A DNA stretch of 64,000 nucleotides from Claveliimonas sp034178805 (GCF_050314255.1 NZ_JBNPMZ010000007.1:1-64000), one strand, 5' to 3'; shown: positions 16,497 through 25,888, numbered from the stretch's first letter. Translations and numbers: made by a program. The notes: generated from the sequence alone by a model not told the origin.

Positions 16497-17653
16497 ATGT
16501 CGATTTCCCGTATTGCATGAATACACACATCAATCTCTTCTTTTGTATTGCTGGCGCTGAAAGCAAAGCGAACCGTTCCCTGCGGATATGAATGAAGCGT
16601 CTCATGAGCCAAAGGGGCACAATGCAATCCCACCCGTGTCATGATTCCGTAATTCTGTTCCAGTTCAAATGCTACAACTGCATTATCCCTTCCCTGAAAA
16701 TCCAATGAAACTACAGCTACTCTGTCATGGATTCCCTGTTTTCCCACCACGCGTATATCCGAGAACTGCCCGATTTGTTCCAGAAAATATTCCGTTAATT
16801 CCATTTTCTTTCCATGAATCTTATCCATCCCCACTTTTTCTATATAAGACAGCGCGGCATGGAGACCTGCGATTCCAGGAAGATTCATCGTTCCACTCTC
16901 GAATTTATCCGGAAGAGTATCCGGCACATCATACGAATCCGATTGACTTCCTGTTCCTCCCGTTATCACAGGTACCAGCACCTCATTCAGGCGATCAGAA
17001 AGCAGAAAGCCGCCGATTCCCTGCGGTCCCAGCAGCCCCTTATGTCCTGTAAACGCAAGAAAATCAATATGCCACTCCTGCATTTTCACAGGAATCGAAC
17101 CCGCACTCTGAGCTGTATCCACTGCAAAATAAAGCCCATACCGATGACAGATTTCCCCAATTTCTCCAATAGGAAGAATCGTTCCACACACATTCGAAGC
17201 ATGTAGCATAATGACAGCCTTTGTTTCTTTTCGAATACAGGACTCCACATTCTCCGGTAATACTGTTCCATCCATATCTGTAGGCACAATTTCCCATGTA
17301 ATACCGCATTTCTCCATCTGATGCAGAGGACGCATCACTCCATTATGTTCCAGACCGGAAATCAACACATGATCTCCCGGCTTCAATAAACCTTTTATAA
17401 AATAGTTCAGCGAGAATGTAATTCCCGGTGTAAAAACCACCTGCCTGGAATCTGACGCTCCGAAAAGTGCTGCCAGTTTTTCTCTGGTTTCCAGCACCAT
17501 CTCTGCAACCTCATAAGCCCCCTCGTAATTTCCCCTGTTAATATTAAAGGCACCGTGCGTCAACAGATGCGCTACTGCATCCGCAACTCCCGGTGCCTTT
17601 GGATAGGATGTGCTTCCATTATCAAAATAGATATTTCTCCTCTTACTCTCCAT
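16493..17653 (-). CDS. Cysteine desulfurase-like class V aminotransferase
   Basis: A 386-residue PLP enzyme. The Schiff-base Lys is K205 in FTGHKGLLGPQG, the ring-stacking His is H103, and a Cys lies in RVGLHCAPLAHETL near residue 332. This matches the group of cysteine-desulfurase-family proteins outside classical IscS/NifS, several of which occur near selenium-metabolism genes; here no selD is in view. Expected activity is sulfur (or selenium) mobilisation from cysteine, unproven. It overlaps truA by 11 bp upstream and precedes the double-cubane operon by 163 bp, so it may supply sulfur for those clusters; that link is inference. Confidence 0.82.
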   Translation of the reverse strand: MESKRRNIYFDNGSTSYPKAPGVADAVAHLLTHGAFNINRGNYEGAYEVAEMVLETREKLAALFGASDSRQVVFTPGITFSLNYFIKGLLKPGDHVLISGLEHNGVMRPLHQMEKCGITWEIVPTDMDGTVLPENVESCIRKETKAVIMLHASNVCGTILPIGEIGEICHRYGLYFAVDTAQSAGSIPVKMQEWHIDFLAFTGHKGLLGPQGIGGFLLSDRLNEVLVPVITGGTGSQSDSYDVPDTLPDKFESGTMNLPGIAGLHAALSYIEKVGMDKIHGKKMELTEYFLEQIGQFSDIRVVGKQGIHDRVAVVSLDFQGRDNAVVAFELEQNYGIMTRVGLHCAPLAHETLHSYPQGTVRFAFSASNTKEEIDVCIHAIREIDI

Positions 17654-18410
17654 AACGTACCTCCACCAGAACCAGCCCCTGAGGCGGTGCCGTCACTCCT
17701 GCCTCCGTCCGTTCCTTCGCCTCCAGTATTTCCTTCACACGCTCCGGCGTATAAAAACCTCTTCCCACGCGGATCAAAGTCCCAGCAATGATTCTGACCA
17801 TATTGTACAAAAAGCCATTTCCGGTAATTTTCAGAATAATTTCCCTGCCTTCCCGGCGAATTTCAATATTGTAAATTGTCCGCACTGTATCCTCTACATT
17901 CGTTCGCACATTACAGAAACTCGCAAAATCATGAGTCCCCACAAGATATGCAGCTCCTTCCCTCATCTTCTCCACATCCAGGGAAAAAGACACAAAAGCT
18001 GTTGTTCTGCGTTTCAGCGGATCCGGCACCTGCGAATTATATATATGATATTCATAAGTCTTGGTTATTACATCCTGATATCTTGGATGCCAATCCGGAG
18101 GAACTTCTTCCGACTTTACTATTACAATATCATCAGGCAGTCTCTGATTCAACGCATATGCCATTCTCTCCGAAGGGATAGAGGATACCGTGTCAAAAAC
18201 AGCCACATTCCCCTGTGCATGGACTCCCGAATCCGTTCTGCTGGCCCCTATGACATGAATTTCTTCACCTGTCAATCTGGAAAGCGCTTTATTAAGAACC
18301 TCTTCGACAGTAATACCATTCGGCTGTATCTGCCATCCGCAATAACCCGTGCCGTCATATGCAACCGTCAGCTTTACTCTTTTTAATCTCTGAGTCTTTT
18401 TCTGCTTCAT
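17643..18410 (-). CDS. truA: tRNA pseudouridine(38-40) synthase
   Basis: Isomerises uridines 38-40 in the anticodon arm of many tRNAs. The 255-residue protein has AYDGTGYCGWQ and the catalytic Asp in GASRTDSGVHAQG (about residue 60), with the usual family length. The ATG at 18410 is preferred: AAGGA lies 10 nt upstream, while a TTG three codons earlier is too close to it. It follows ecfT by 15 bp, the common Firmicute arrangement in which truA ends the ECF block. Confidence 0.95.
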   Translation of the reverse strand: MKQKKTQRLKRVKLTVAYDGTGYCGWQIQPNGITVEEVLNKALSRLTGEEIHVIGASRTDSGVHAQGNVAVFDTVSSIPSERMAYALNQRLPDDIVIVKSEEVPPDWHPRYQDVITKTYEYHIYNSQVPDPLKRRTTAFVSFSLDVEKMREGAAYLVGTHDFASFCNVRTNVEDTVRTIYNIEIRREGREIILKITGNGFLYNMVRIIAGTLIRVGRGFYTPERVKEILEAKERTEAGVTAPPQGLVLVEVRYGE

Positions 18411-18425
18411 AATTTCCAATTCCTT

Positions 18426-19250
18426 TTAGAATATCCATATATGGAACGGTACATATCTTCCAATCAAAACAACTGCTACCACATAAAGTAGCATCAGAAC
18501 ATATGCCGCATAATCCCTCTTTCGGTAATGCAACGGCTTCATCTTTGTCCTTCCCTCACCACCTCGATAACATCTCGCTTCCATGGCCATAGCCAGATCA
18601 TTCGCCCGACGGAAAGCAGACACAAAAAGCGGAACCAGGATAGGAACCATACTCTTCGCTTTCTGAATAATATTCCCACTTTCAAGATCTGCACCTCTGG
18701 CAATCTGAGCTTTCATAATCTTATCCGTCTCTTCCAGAAGGATTGGAATAAAACGAAGCGCAATAGACATCATCATTGCAACTTCATGTACCGGAACACG
18801 CAGTTTATTTAAAGGTCCCAACAGGCTTTCTATACCATCTGTCAGTTCATTCGGTGTAGTCGTAAAAGTCATTAAAGAGGAACCGGCAATCAGATAAATC
18901 AAACGAATTGCCATAAAAACTGCCGTACGAAGCCCTTCCTCCGTAACCGTAAACACCCACACATGAAGCAGGACTTCTCCTCCCCTTGTCAGAAACAAAT
19001 TAAATAAAACCGTTATCATAAGCAGCATAAACACCGGCTTCATTCCCCGCATTATATAAGAAAAGGGTACTTTGGAAAGCCGAACCACCGATATTAAAAA
19101 CAAGGTTGCCACAATGTATCCCGGAATACTTTTAAACAAAAACAGTGAAACCAGATAAAAAAGTGTACACACCAGTTTCACTCTGGGATCCAGCCTATGC
19201 AGCACGCTTTTAGCCGGATAATATTGTCCTATAGTAATATCTCGAATCAT
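18426..19250 (-). CDS. ecfT: ECF transporter transmembrane subunit
   Basis: The 274-residue membrane scaffold of a group II energy-coupling-factor importer. It has about five to six hydrophobic segments and the two Ala-Arg coupling-helix motifs, QIARGADLES near residue 186 and EARCYRGGEG near 222, that dock onto the two ATPases. It overlaps ecfA2 by 4 bp. No substrate-binding S component is in the window, so this is the shared module serving vitamin S proteins encoded elsewhere. Confidence 0.95.
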   Translation of the reverse strand: MIRDITIGQYYPAKSVLHRLDPRVKLVCTLFYLVSLFLFKSIPGYIVATLFLISVVRLSKVPFSYIMRGMKPVFMLLMITVLFNLFLTRGGEVLLHVWVFTVTEEGLRTAVFMAIRLIYLIAGSSLMTFTTTPNELTDGIESLLGPLNKLRVPVHEVAMMMSIALRFIPILLEETDKIMKAQIARGADLESGNIIQKAKSMVPILVPLFVSAFRRANDLAMAMEARCYRGGEGRTKMKPLHYRKRDYAAYVLMLLYVVAVVLIGRYVPFHIWIF

Positions 19251-20095
19251 CTTCCTAACGCTCCCATGATTTCATCTGCAGCCTCGTCCACTGTAGTCGC
19301 CGTTACTCCAACGTCAATTCCATGTTCCCTCAACTCATGCATAATATAAGTCACCTGCGGGGCCGCAAGTCCAACCTTCTCCAGCTCCTGGTAGTGGGCA
19401 AATACTGCCTTAGGTCTATCATTATAGAGTACTTGTCCTTTATTCATCACGATAATGCGGTCTGCATAACGCGCAATATCCTCCATACTGTGCGACACCA
19501 GTATAACCGTCATATCACTCTCCTTATGCAGGTAAGCAATCTGATCCAGTATCTCATCCCGCCCTTTTGGATCCAGACCTGCAGTTGGTTCATCCAGTAC
19601 CAGAACCTTCGGATGCATGGCCAGAACTCCCGCAATTGCTACCCTTCGTTTCTGTCCTCCTGAAAGTTCAAAAGGCGAAGACCTGTAGTACTTCTCCTTC
19701 AGTCCAACCAGCCTCAATGCCTCCAGAGCACACTGCTCACACTCTGCCGGCGACAATCCCTGATTCTTAGGGCCAAAACATACGTCCGTCAGAACATCTA
19801 CCTCAAAAAGCTGGTGTTCCGGATATTGAAACACCAGTCCTACCTGATTACGAAGTTCCCGCATGGGATAGCCTTCTTCATAAATATTTTTTCCATTATA
19901 ATATAACGCCCCGTCTGTCGCTCTTAAAAGCCCATTCAAGTGCTGGATCAAAGTAGATTTTCCCGATCCGGTATGTCCTATAATACCTACAAACTCTCCA
20001 TGCGGAATCTCCAGGCAGATATCTTTCAGTGCATGTGACTCATAAGCAGTCCCTGCGCCATATACATAATTTAAATGTTCGATTTTAATTGACAT
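19247..20095 (-). CDS. ecfA2: ECF transporter ATP-binding subunit 2
   Basis: A 282-residue ABC ATPase. Walker A is GHTGSGKSTL near residue 40, the signature is LSGGQKRRVAIAG near 143, and Walker B is VLVLDEP near 165. It pairs with EcfA1 and powers vitamin or metal uptake through EcfT. It overlaps ecfA1 by 25 bp and ecfT by 4 bp, so the three are translationally coupled. Confidence 0.95.
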   Translation of the reverse strand: MSIKIEHLNYVYGAGTAYESHALKDICLEIPHGEFVGIIGHTGSGKSTLIQHLNGLLRATDGALYYNGKNIYEEGYPMRELRNQVGLVFQYPEHQLFEVDVLTDVCFGPKNQGLSPAECEQCALEALRLVGLKEKYYRSSPFELSGGQKRRVAIAGVLAMHPKVLVLDEPTAGLDPKGRDEILDQIAYLHKESDMTVILVSHSMEDIARYADRIIVMNKGQVLYNDRPKAVFAHYQELEKVGLAAPQVTYIMHELREHGIDVGVTATTVDEAADEIMGALGR

Positions 20096-20934
20096 AGCGC
20101 CTCCACTAATTCTTCTTTTCTCAGAATTCCTGCCGGGATGTCCAGTCCGCGTTTCCGAATTTCATCCGCAAGCATGGTTACCTGCGGAACATCCAGACGA
20201 TATTTCTTAAGCTCATCTACCCTTGAAAAAATCTCCCTGGGAGTTCCTTCCATGACTACATGTCCATGATCCATAACAAATACCTTATCCGCATCGATAA
20301 CTTCTTCCATATAATGCGTAATAAGGATCACTGTTATTTTCTCCGCTTTCCGAAGTTCCTGAACTGTTCGCAGTACTTCTTTTCGTCCGTTAGGATCCAG
20401 CATCGCAGTTGGTTCATCCAACACGATACACTTTGGGCGCATAGCAATCACACCTGCTATTGCAACTCTCTGTTTCTGACCTCCGGACAGCTTATTCGGT
20501 GAATGATGTCTGTATTCTATCATCCCGACCGCTTTCAGACTGTCTTCCACTCTCTGCCAGATCTTCTCTGTAGGCACACCCAGATTCTCCGGTCCAAAAC
20601 CCACGTCTTCTTCTACCACTGTTCCAATAATCTGATTATCCGGATTCTGAAATACCATTCCCGCCGATTGTCTTACCTTCCATAATTCCTGCGGCTCCTT
20701 TGTATTTCTTCCATTCACCCACATGGTTCCCTCCGTAGGAACCAGTATTGCATTTATATGCTTGGCAAAGGTAGATTTTCCCGATCCATTATGGCCAAGA
20801 ATCGCAATAAACTGTCCCGCTTCAACGTCAATATTAACTTCATCAATGGCACGGGACTTACCAATCACATTGCCTTCTTCATCACGTTTGTCATATTCAA
20901 ATACAAGATTCTCTGTCCGAACCATCTGGTTCAT
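20071..20934 (-). CDS. ecfA1: ECF transporter ATP-binding subunit 1
   Basis: A 287-residue ABC ATPase with Walker A GHNGSGKSTF, signature LSGGQKQRVAIAG and Walker B CIVLDEP. It is the first of the ecfA1-ecfA2-ecfT-truA set. The start at 20934 is chosen because GGAGGT lies about 9 nt upstream; the earlier ATG at 20970 has no ribosome site. It lies 42 bp after the anti-sigma kinase gene, so read-through from that pair is possible though functionally unrelated. Confidence 0.94.
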   Translation of the reverse strand: MNQMVRTENLVFEYDKRDEEGNVIGKSRAIDEVNIDVEAGQFIAILGHNGSGKSTFAKHINAILVPTEGTMWVNGRNTKEPQELWKVRQSAGMVFQNPDNQIIGTVVEEDVGFGPENLGVPTEKIWQRVEDSLKAVGMIEYRHHSPNKLSGGQKQRVAIAGVIAMRPKCIVLDEPTAMLDPNGRKEVLRTVQELRKAEKITVILITHYMEEVIDADKVFVMDHGHVVMEGTPREIFSRVDELKKYRLDVPQVTMLADEIRKRGLDIPAGILRKEELVEALCQLKSNI

Positions 20935-20976
20935 GCCGTCTGTACCTCCGTTGCTTCGCCTGACAGGCATCAGCTC

Positions 20977-21384
20977 TTATAATAATTTTTTGATAATAAG
21001 AATATTCTGTCCATCCTTATATTCATAGAACATATCATCCATACTTTTTTTTACCAGATATATTCCCAATCCGCCTATCTTCCTCTCCTCTGCAGACAGG
21101 GTAACATCCGGATCCTTTTTTGCAAGCGGATCATATGGAACTCCATTATCAATAAAAGTCACAACAGCCGCACGGGGATCTTCGTCAAGCTCCACTCTTA
21201 CCGTTGCCTTTCCGACCTCTGGTTTATAAGCATAATGTGCGATATTACTGAACAGCTCATCAATTGCAATATCTATCTGCATCTGTACTTTCATGGGACA
21301 ATCAAATGCCTCAAGCTGTTCATCTACAAAAGCGGTTACTTCTGCAATATTTTCAATGGCTGCATCAACCGTTATTTCACGCAT
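20977..21384 (-). CDS. Serine-protein kinase/anti-sigma factor (RsbW/SpoIIAB-like)
   Basis: A 135-residue GHKL ATPase-fold protein. The N-box is DIAIDELFSNIAHYAY near residue 43 and the G1 box is TFIDNGVPYDP near 78, followed by GGLGIYLVKKSMD. Such proteins phosphorylate a partner STAS protein and may hold a sigma factor inactive. The STAS gene lies 45 bp upstream on the same strand, the usual pair, but no sigma factor or PP2C phosphatase gene is in the window. The output of this switch is therefore unknown. Confidence 0.88.
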   Translation of the reverse strand: MREITVDAAIENIAEVTAFVDEQLEAFDCPMKVQMQIDIAIDELFSNIAHYAYKPEVGKATVRVELDEDPRAAVVTFIDNGVPYDPLAKKDPDVTLSAEERKIGGLGIYLVKKSMDDMFYEYKDGQNILIIKKLL

Positions 21385-21429
21385 TCGATATCCTCCTTAT
21401 TCCATCCTTGTCTCAGACTTCGATGTAAT

Positions 21430-21726
21430 TTACTCGATTGTGAGAATATCAACGAATCCGGTTACCTCAAAAATCTCCATAATGGTCTCATTTACTTTGG
21501 TAATTACCATCTCTCCCTGTTTATTCATAGTCTTCTGAGCAGACAGAAGAACACGCAGACCGGCAGAAGAAAGGTATCCTAAATTTTCAAAATCAAAAAC
21601 TAATTTCTCAATTCCATCTATACTATCTTTCAGTTCAGCTTCCAGCTGCGGTGCTGTAGTGGTATCCAATCTTCCGTCTAATGCGATTGTCATATTCTTT
21701 CCTTCTACATTTTTATTAATTACCAT
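21430..21726 (-). CDS. STAS-domain anti-sigma factor antagonist
   Basis: A 98-residue single STAS domain (SpoIIAA/RsbV-like). The phosphorylatable serine should be in LGYLSSAGLRVLL, at S53 or S54. When unphosphorylated, such proteins sequester the partner kinase. The start at 21726 has GGAGGG 7 nt upstream; the longer frame to 21771 lacks a ribosome site. A consensus promoter lies at 21852-21879. It is co-transcribed with the anti-sigma kinase. Confidence 0.9.
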   Translation of the reverse strand: MVINKNVEGKNMTIALDGRLDTTTAPQLEAELKDSIDGIEKLVFDFENLGYLSSAGLRVLLSAQKTMNKQGEMVITKVNETIMEIFEVTGFVDILTIE

Positions 21727-21851
21727 AATTGTTCCCTCCGTTACATTAATCTTTTCTATTTTCCATAACACTCCGTCAAATAAAGAAAACCACCCGAATC
21801 ATCAAAAAGGTTTCCCTGATCGGCTGGTCTTCTCTCACCGGATTTACGTAT

Positions 21852-21879
21852 ATTGTATCATAACTTGGGATTTTGTCAA
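21852..21879 (-). promoter_or_regulatory. Promoter of the STAS/anti-sigma operon
   Basis: The minus strand has TTGACA (21879-21874), 16 bp spacing, and TACAAT (21857-21852). Confidence 0.7.
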
Positions 21880-22103
21880 TAAATCCGCCAGTCTCACTTT
21901 TGACATTTTCTTTTTTCGACTTTTCAATAATAGACAAATCCAATACAATCATCCTTTTTTTCTATTGTACATTTTCTGAATTTTTTTCTATGATAGTGAT
22001 ATACAAACAAACACAATAATTTCTATTAATACAAGACCTGGTGCATTCATTGAAATGCTGAACTAATACAGAAGAGGCTATTACCTCTTGAACCTCTCTC
22101 AAT
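21880..22103. other. Intergenic region with minor inverted repeats
   Basis: No gene is seen. A short hairpin AGAGG-CTATTA-CCTCT lies near 22072-22087, inside a weaker TCATTGA/TCAATGA pairing. On the plus strand this leads into the T-run of the cyclophilin terminator, so a small plus-strand RNA is conceivable but unsupported by a promoter. Confidence 0.3.
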
Positions 22104-22148
22104 GAAAAAAAGTCGCTGTAATCTTCTATGTTACAACGACTTTTTTTC
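22104..22148 (-). terminator. Terminator of the cyclophilin gene
   Basis: AAAAAAAGTCG and CGACTTTTTTT form a strong stem with internal GTTGTAA/TTACAGC pairing (22104-22148). T-runs exist on both strands. It lies just past the cyclophilin stop at 22157. Confidence 0.9.
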
Positions 22149-22156
22149 TTGAATTT

Positions 22157-22675
22157 CTACGCTTTTTCCGGCTCCGGATAATCTTCTCCAAAGGTTTCTA
22201 CCGTAACCCTTGCCATCTTCTGTACTTCTAACGGGCGATCCTGATAATCAGTTGCCGTCTCTGCAATCTTATCCACAATATCAAGTCCCTCTGTCACCTT
22301 ACCAAATGCTGCATAAGCACCATCCAGATGCGGTGCATTCTCATGCATGATGAAGAACTGGGAACCTGCGGAATCCGGATGCATTGCACGCGCCATGGAA
22401 AGCACGCCTTTGGTATGCTTCAGATCATTTTTAAAACCATTCTGTCCGAATTCTCCCTTAATGTTATATCCCGGGCCGCCTGTTCCGATTCCCTTCGGAC
22501 ATCCGCCCTGAATCATAAAACCACGGATCACACGGTGAAAAATCAATCCATCATAGTATCCCTTCTTTACCAGAGAAATAAAGTTATTCACTGTATTCGG
22601 TGCAATCTCCGGGTAAAGTTCTGCTTTCATAATATCTCCGTTTTCCATTTCAATTGTTATTACTGGATTTGCCAT
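22157..22675 (-). CDS. Peptidyl-prolyl cis-trans isomerase, cyclophilin type
   Basis: A 172-residue cytoplasmic cyclophilin that catalyses proline isomerisation during folding. Family motifs are YYDGLIFHRVIRGFMIQGG near residue 40, the GTGGPGYNIKGEF loop, and SAGSQFFIMHENAPHLDG near 102. No signal peptide. The length is that of short bacterial PpiB proteins. It is monocistronic with a strong terminator. Confidence 0.94.
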   Translation of the reverse strand: MANPVITIEMENGDIMKAELYPEIAPNTVNNFISLVKKGYYDGLIFHRVIRGFMIQGGCPKGIGTGGPGYNIKGEFGQNGFKNDLKHTKGVLSMARAMHPDSAGSQFFIMHENAPHLDGAYAAFGKVTEGLDIVDKIAETATDYQDRPLEVQKMARVTVETFGEDYPEPEKA

Positions 22676-22760
22676 ATCATTTTCCTCACTTTTTTATTTT
22701 CAATTTAGATACGGATATTCTATCACAGATATATTTCAAAATCAATTTTACAGGATATGT

Positions 22761-24008
22761 CTATCCTTCTTTTTGAGGCTCTGCTTTCACAGATTTTCTG
22801 AAAAGGAAGAATCCCAACACAAACACAAGCGTCAGAACCCCTACTCCCTTATTCGCATCTCCGGTAACCTGTGATACCAGACCAACCAGCGCTGTTCCTA
22901 TAAAAGAAGCACCTTTACCACAGATATCCAGAATCCCGAAATATTCTCCGGATTTCTGAGGCGGAATTAATTTTGCAAAATGCGATCTGGATAATGCCTG
23001 AACGCCTCCCTGGAACATACCCACGCATACAGCCAGTATCCAGAATTGTATCTGAGTTCTCATGAACAATGCAAATACTGCAATTCCAAAATATGCTCCG
23101 ATACATATCATAATCAGGCGCTCCGTAGGATATTTTTCAGACAGACGACCAAAGATAATCGCAAACGGGAACGCCACGATCTGCGTCACAAGAAGCGCCA
23201 GCAGAAGTCCCGTAGTATTGAGCCCTAATGCCGTTCCGTATGCCGTCGCCATTTCAATGATTGTATAAACACCATCGATATAGAAAAAATATGCAATCAA
23301 AAACCAGAGAATTCTCTTCTCGTTCTTCATATCTTTCATTGTGTCAAACAACCGTCCAAAACTCTGTGAAATTACATTGCCTCTGACTTCCACATAATAA
23401 ATCTGCTTGTACCCTCTGAGCAACGGAATGGTCGTTCCCACCCACCAGACTGCCACAATAAGAAAGGAAATCATCATAGCCGTTTTCATACTGATTCCAA
23501 GACTTCCGGCTCCCAGTACGATTCCAAGACTTGCAACAAATGGGATACAGCTTCCGATATATCCCCATGCATACCCCTGAGAGGATACAACATCTAATCG
23601 CTCCGGTGTCGTCACATCCTGAATCATCGAGTCATAAAACACAAGACTGGATGAATATCCTATTTTTGCAATAATAAATATACCCAGAAATACAATCCAC
23701 GATTCTGAAAGCCCCAGTGCCAGACATCCGATCGCACCTACCATAAGGGACACCACAAACACCGGTTTCTTAAAATCACGCGTATCCGCCAATGTACCAA
23801 ATACCGGTCCGATCACCGCTACCGCAAGAGTCGCAATGGACGCCGCATATCCCCAGTATGCCAGATACTCTGCAGAGGATATCCCCGCGCTTTCTGACAG
23901 GTAATTAAAATAGATAGGAATAATCGTTGATACCAACAGGACAAACGCCGAATTTCCCACATCATACAGAACCCATGCTTTTTCAAGTTTCGTTAATTTC
24001 CCTCTCAT
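22761..24008 (-). CDS. MFS transporter of the UMF1 (Atg22-like) type
   Basis: A 415-residue protein with about 12 hydrophobic helices. The N-terminal WVLYDVGNSAFVLLVSTIIPIYF and GPVFGTLADTRDFKKP loop are typical of the UMF1/vacuole-effluxer Atg22-like MFS group. Bacterial members are of unknown substrate and are presumed to be exporters. It starts 5 bp after the phospholipase-like gene, suggesting one operon with proC, whose product makes no obvious functional link. Confidence 0.83.
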   Translation of the reverse strand: MRGKLTKLEKAWVLYDVGNSAFVLLVSTIIPIYFNYLSESAGISSAEYLAYWGYAASIATLAVAVIGPVFGTLADTRDFKKPVFVVSLMVGAIGCLALGLSESWIVFLGIFIIAKIGYSSSLVFYDSMIQDVTTPERLDVVSSQGYAWGYIGSCIPFVASLGIVLGAGSLGISMKTAMMISFLIVAVWWVGTTIPLLRGYKQIYYVEVRGNVISQSFGRLFDTMKDMKNEKRILWFLIAYFFYIDGVYTIIEMATAYGTALGLNTTGLLLALLVTQIVAFPFAIIFGRLSEKYPTERLIMICIGAYFGIAVFALFMRTQIQFWILAVCVGMFQGGVQALSRSHFAKLIPPQKSGEYFGILDICGKGASFIGTALVGLVSQVTGDANKGVGVLTLVFVLGFFLFRKSVKAEPQKEG

Positions 24009-24013
24009 AAATC

Positions 24014-24835
24014 TTACTCTGTTCCTTTCTCAGCCCCGAACGTATGATCAAACCGTTCATCCATTGGAAGTTCTGCATCCGACTCTTCTTTGCGAAATTC
24101 TTCAATCAGTTCCAATGCATTCCTTACTGCCTTCCCATACCTTTTTCTTAATTCCCTGTTGCTGTCTGCACACTCCGGATTCGCTTCCGGATTCATCACC
24201 AGCCCATGCATCCCCTCATAATGCCCGCTAACTTTCAGCCCTTTCATAATGAGTGTTCTTTTGGGCCAATGTGGAGCGACAAGGAAGTCCAGACACCTTT
24301 TCATGGACTTTAATGCCTTGTAGACTTCTTCCTCCGTAATGTCGGGGAAGAATCTGCTGATTACTCTGGCTCCCTCTTTATTCGGATGCAGATGTCCCGT
24401 CACCTTCTGACGGATTGGATCAAGTCCATCCTCCAGCATCAATGCACGGTCAAATTCCGTCTCTATCTCAGAATGAGACAGGCCACTCGCCTCCATCTTC
24501 TCCTCTACATAGCCATGACAAGCCCGATCAAGGGCAAAATGACAGATAAATCCATAGAGATACGCCTGCATTGCATGATATTCCTTATCTGCCTTTACAT
24601 GTCGCATAATCTGAAGTGCCGGCAAAAAGAAATCCTTGGCCAGTTTATCATGCATTCCAAATCCGGTCCGGTTCACCTTATTTGAACCAAGTGCTCCATA
24701 ATAAAACAAAATATCCGGCCCGTGAAGACCGATCTTAAATAAATCTAATTGTCCCGAAAGCTCTTCCTTGATCTCTGCCGGGAGCTTTCCCCATACTTCC
24801 TTTCCCAACCGGTAATGTGCATACGTTGATGGCAT
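24014..24835 (-). CDS. Zinc-dependent phospholipase C-like protein
   Basis: A 273-residue protein of the bacterial Zn_dep_PLPC domain family. Histidine/aspartate motifs are visible: MPSTYAHYRLG at the start, GLHGPDILFYYGAL near residue 37, and FICHFALDRACHGYVE near 95. No signal peptide is seen, unlike secreted phospholipases C, so a cytoplasmic phosphoesterase role is more likely. The start at 24835 fits AAGGAG 11 nt upstream; the longer frame to 24883 has none. It is followed by the UMF1 gene. Confidence 0.78.
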   Translation of the reverse strand: MPSTYAHYRLGKEVWGKLPAEIKEELSGQLDLFKIGLHGPDILFYYGALGSNKVNRTGFGMHDKLAKDFFLPALQIMRHVKADKEYHAMQAYLYGFICHFALDRACHGYVEEKMEASGLSHSEIETEFDRALMLEDGLDPIRQKVTGHLHPNKEGARVISRFFPDITEEEVYKALKSMKRCLDFLVAPHWPKRTLIMKGLKVSGHYEGMHGLVMNPEANPECADSNRELRKRYGKAVRNALELIEEFRKEESDAELPMDERFDHTFGAEKGTE

Positions 24836-24895
24836 ATTTTGTCTGTCTCCTTTCCTGATGTCTGATACTACTATTATATTCAAAATCCGCCAAAA

Positions 24896-25690
24896 TTACA
24901 TATTCTTTGACATTTCTTCGCAAACCTTCATTGCCTCGAAGATTGCACTCTTAAATCCACGTTCTTCCAGAACTCTTACCGCTTCAATCGTCGTTCCAGC
25001 CGGTGAGCAGACCATATCTTTCAGTTCACCCGGATGCTTACCGGTTTCCAGAACCATCTTCGCACTTCCAAGCACTGCCTGAGCTGCAAACTGATATGCC
25101 TGCTGTCTTGGCATACCACCGGACACAGCCGCGTCTCCCATTGCCTCAATCATCATAAAAACATATGCCGGTGAACTTCCGCTCGTAGAAACCACCGCAT
25201 CCATCAGATGTTCGGGCACAACTTCTACTTTGCTAAATCCCTTTAACAGAGTAATTGCCTGCTCCAGCTCCTCATCTGTTACATGGGAATTATAGCAGAC
25301 TGCCGTCATTCCCTCCCCAACCATTGCCGGAGTATTCGGCATCGTCCGGACAATTTTCACAGCTTTACCAAACTTATCTTCCAGCCATTCCAGGGTCTTG
25401 CCCGGTGCTATCGTTATAATCATCTGATCATCCCTGACCTCATCCTTAATCTCACAGATAACGGCTTCGTAAAACTGTGGTTTTACAGATAATACAACTA
25501 TCTCTGCCTGTCTCACAACTTCCATATTACTCTCTGTAACATGAATTCCAAGGCTTTCTTCCGCTCTCTTCCGCCCTGCCGGCGACAGATCTGATCCGAT
25601 AATCTCACCTGCCGGAACAATGTTATTTTTAATAATGCCCCCCATCATGGCACTTGCCATATTTCCGGTTCCAATAAATCCCAACTTCAT
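24896..25690 (-). CDS. proC: Pyrroline-5-carboxylate reductase
   Basis: Catalyses the last step of proline synthesis, reducing pyrroline-5-carboxylate with NAD(P)H. The 264-residue protein has the Rossmann motif GFIGTGNMASAMMGG at residues 4-18 and VRTMPNTPAMVGEG near 115. The C-terminal helical dimer domain includes STSGSSPAYVF-IEA and the DMVCSPAGTTIEAV signature near 232. Length is normal. It is the first gene of a minus-strand group reading into the phospholipase-like and UMF1 genes. Confidence 0.96.
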   Translation of the reverse strand: MKLGFIGTGNMASAMMGGIIKNNIVPAGEIIGSDLSPAGRKRAEESLGIHVTESNMEVVRQAEIVVLSVKPQFYEAVICEIKDEVRDDQMIITIAPGKTLEWLEDKFGKAVKIVRTMPNTPAMVGEGMTAVCYNSHVTDEELEQAITLLKGFSKVEVVPEHLMDAVVSTSGSSPAYVFMMIEAMGDAAVSGGMPRQQAYQFAAQAVLGSAKMVLETGKHPGELKDMVCSPAGTTIEAVRVLEERGFKSAIFEAMKVCEEMSKNM

Positions 25691-25888
25691 TTACCTTTCC
25701 TCCAGATTCTTCAATTTTTCTGTTTTCAATATATCACCTGCCCTCCACACCGTCAACTATTCCTCCATTCACCATCCCCGAAAACAAACTTCGCTCAACC
25801 ACAAAAAACATTGTCGAATCCAGACAAAAGCGCTATAATTTTTATAAGAATCTCAGAATACATAGCAATTATTTACAGAGGAAGAGAC

